From DASUGM01 sp036274055 (GTDB lineage Bacteria; Acidobacteriota; Vicinamibacteria; Vicinamibacterales; SCN-69-37), in NCBI GenBank assembly GCA_036274055.1, contig DASUGM010000314.1, positions 1 through 7,025 of the forward strand: DNA of 7,025 nt. Reading direction: 5' to 3'. Of this stretch, positions 7,016 to 7,025 are shown one piece after another. Within the stretch, counting starts at the first letter, position 1, and every line of letters begins with the position of its first letter. The position numbers and the translations under genes were made by a program. The notes under the pieces were generated by a model that ran no database searches, had not been told where the DNA came from, and saw only the letters and a list, made by a program, of their open reading frames with translations.

Positions 7016-7025
7016 ATGCGCCTAG

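Noticed and set aside
6825..7025. Plus-strand frame running off the right edge
   Set aside because: It also lies within the palindrome, ends at the window edge and shows no conserved motif.

Overview
This is a GC-rich bacterial chromosomal window with five complete genes. All are conserved housekeeping or metabolic genes; I see no phage, plasmid, CRISPR or defence genes. The secreted M20 amidohydrolase, with a Gly/Arg- and Pro-rich stretch after its signal peptide, together with hisS-aspS and repeat-stuffed spacers, makes me think of Acidobacteriota (Vicinamibacteria-like soil bacteria). That placement is an impression from recalled sequence style, not a proof.

Layout. Positions 1-82 hold short tandem repeats. 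Positions 83-1108 (minus strand) encode MoaA, the first enzyme of molybdenum cofactor synthesis. A divergent spacer (1109-1351) holds a candidate operator/promoter palindrome and a large hairpin made of 9-base repeats, then a strong Shine-Dalgarno. Positions 1352-2977 encode an exported M20D-type metallo-amidohydrolase. The next spacer (2978-3162) is almost entirely a second large inverted repeat, made of GTGC words with a 13-base period. Positions 3163-3663 encode a gamma-class carbonic anhydrase-like protein. A 72-base spacer carries 7-base repeats and a small hairpin. hisS (3736-4986) and aspS (4989-6752) follow, separated by 2 bases and surely co-transcribed. Positions 6753-7025 hold no convincing gene; they are filled by a palindromic element of about 232 bp.

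The genes do not form one pathway. hisS-aspS is a translation operon charging tRNA-His and tRNA-Asp (perhaps also tRNA-Asn), with the carbonic anhydrase possibly part of the same transcription unit. MoaA and the peptidase are independent, divergently oriented units.

The most unusual content is between the genes. Four spacers contain short tandem repeats, each with its own word: a 7-mer GCAAATC plus a 22-mer; a 9-mer around CGGGTAC; a 6+7 base GTGC pattern; and a 7-mer CTGCGGG. In two spacers the repeat array is mirrored so the whole spacer can fold into a hairpin with arms of about 50-60 bases. The words differ but the architecture is the same, which suggests a recurring generating process or a family of nucleic-acid structures rather than one dispersed repeat. 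A fifth, unrelated palindrome sits after aspS.
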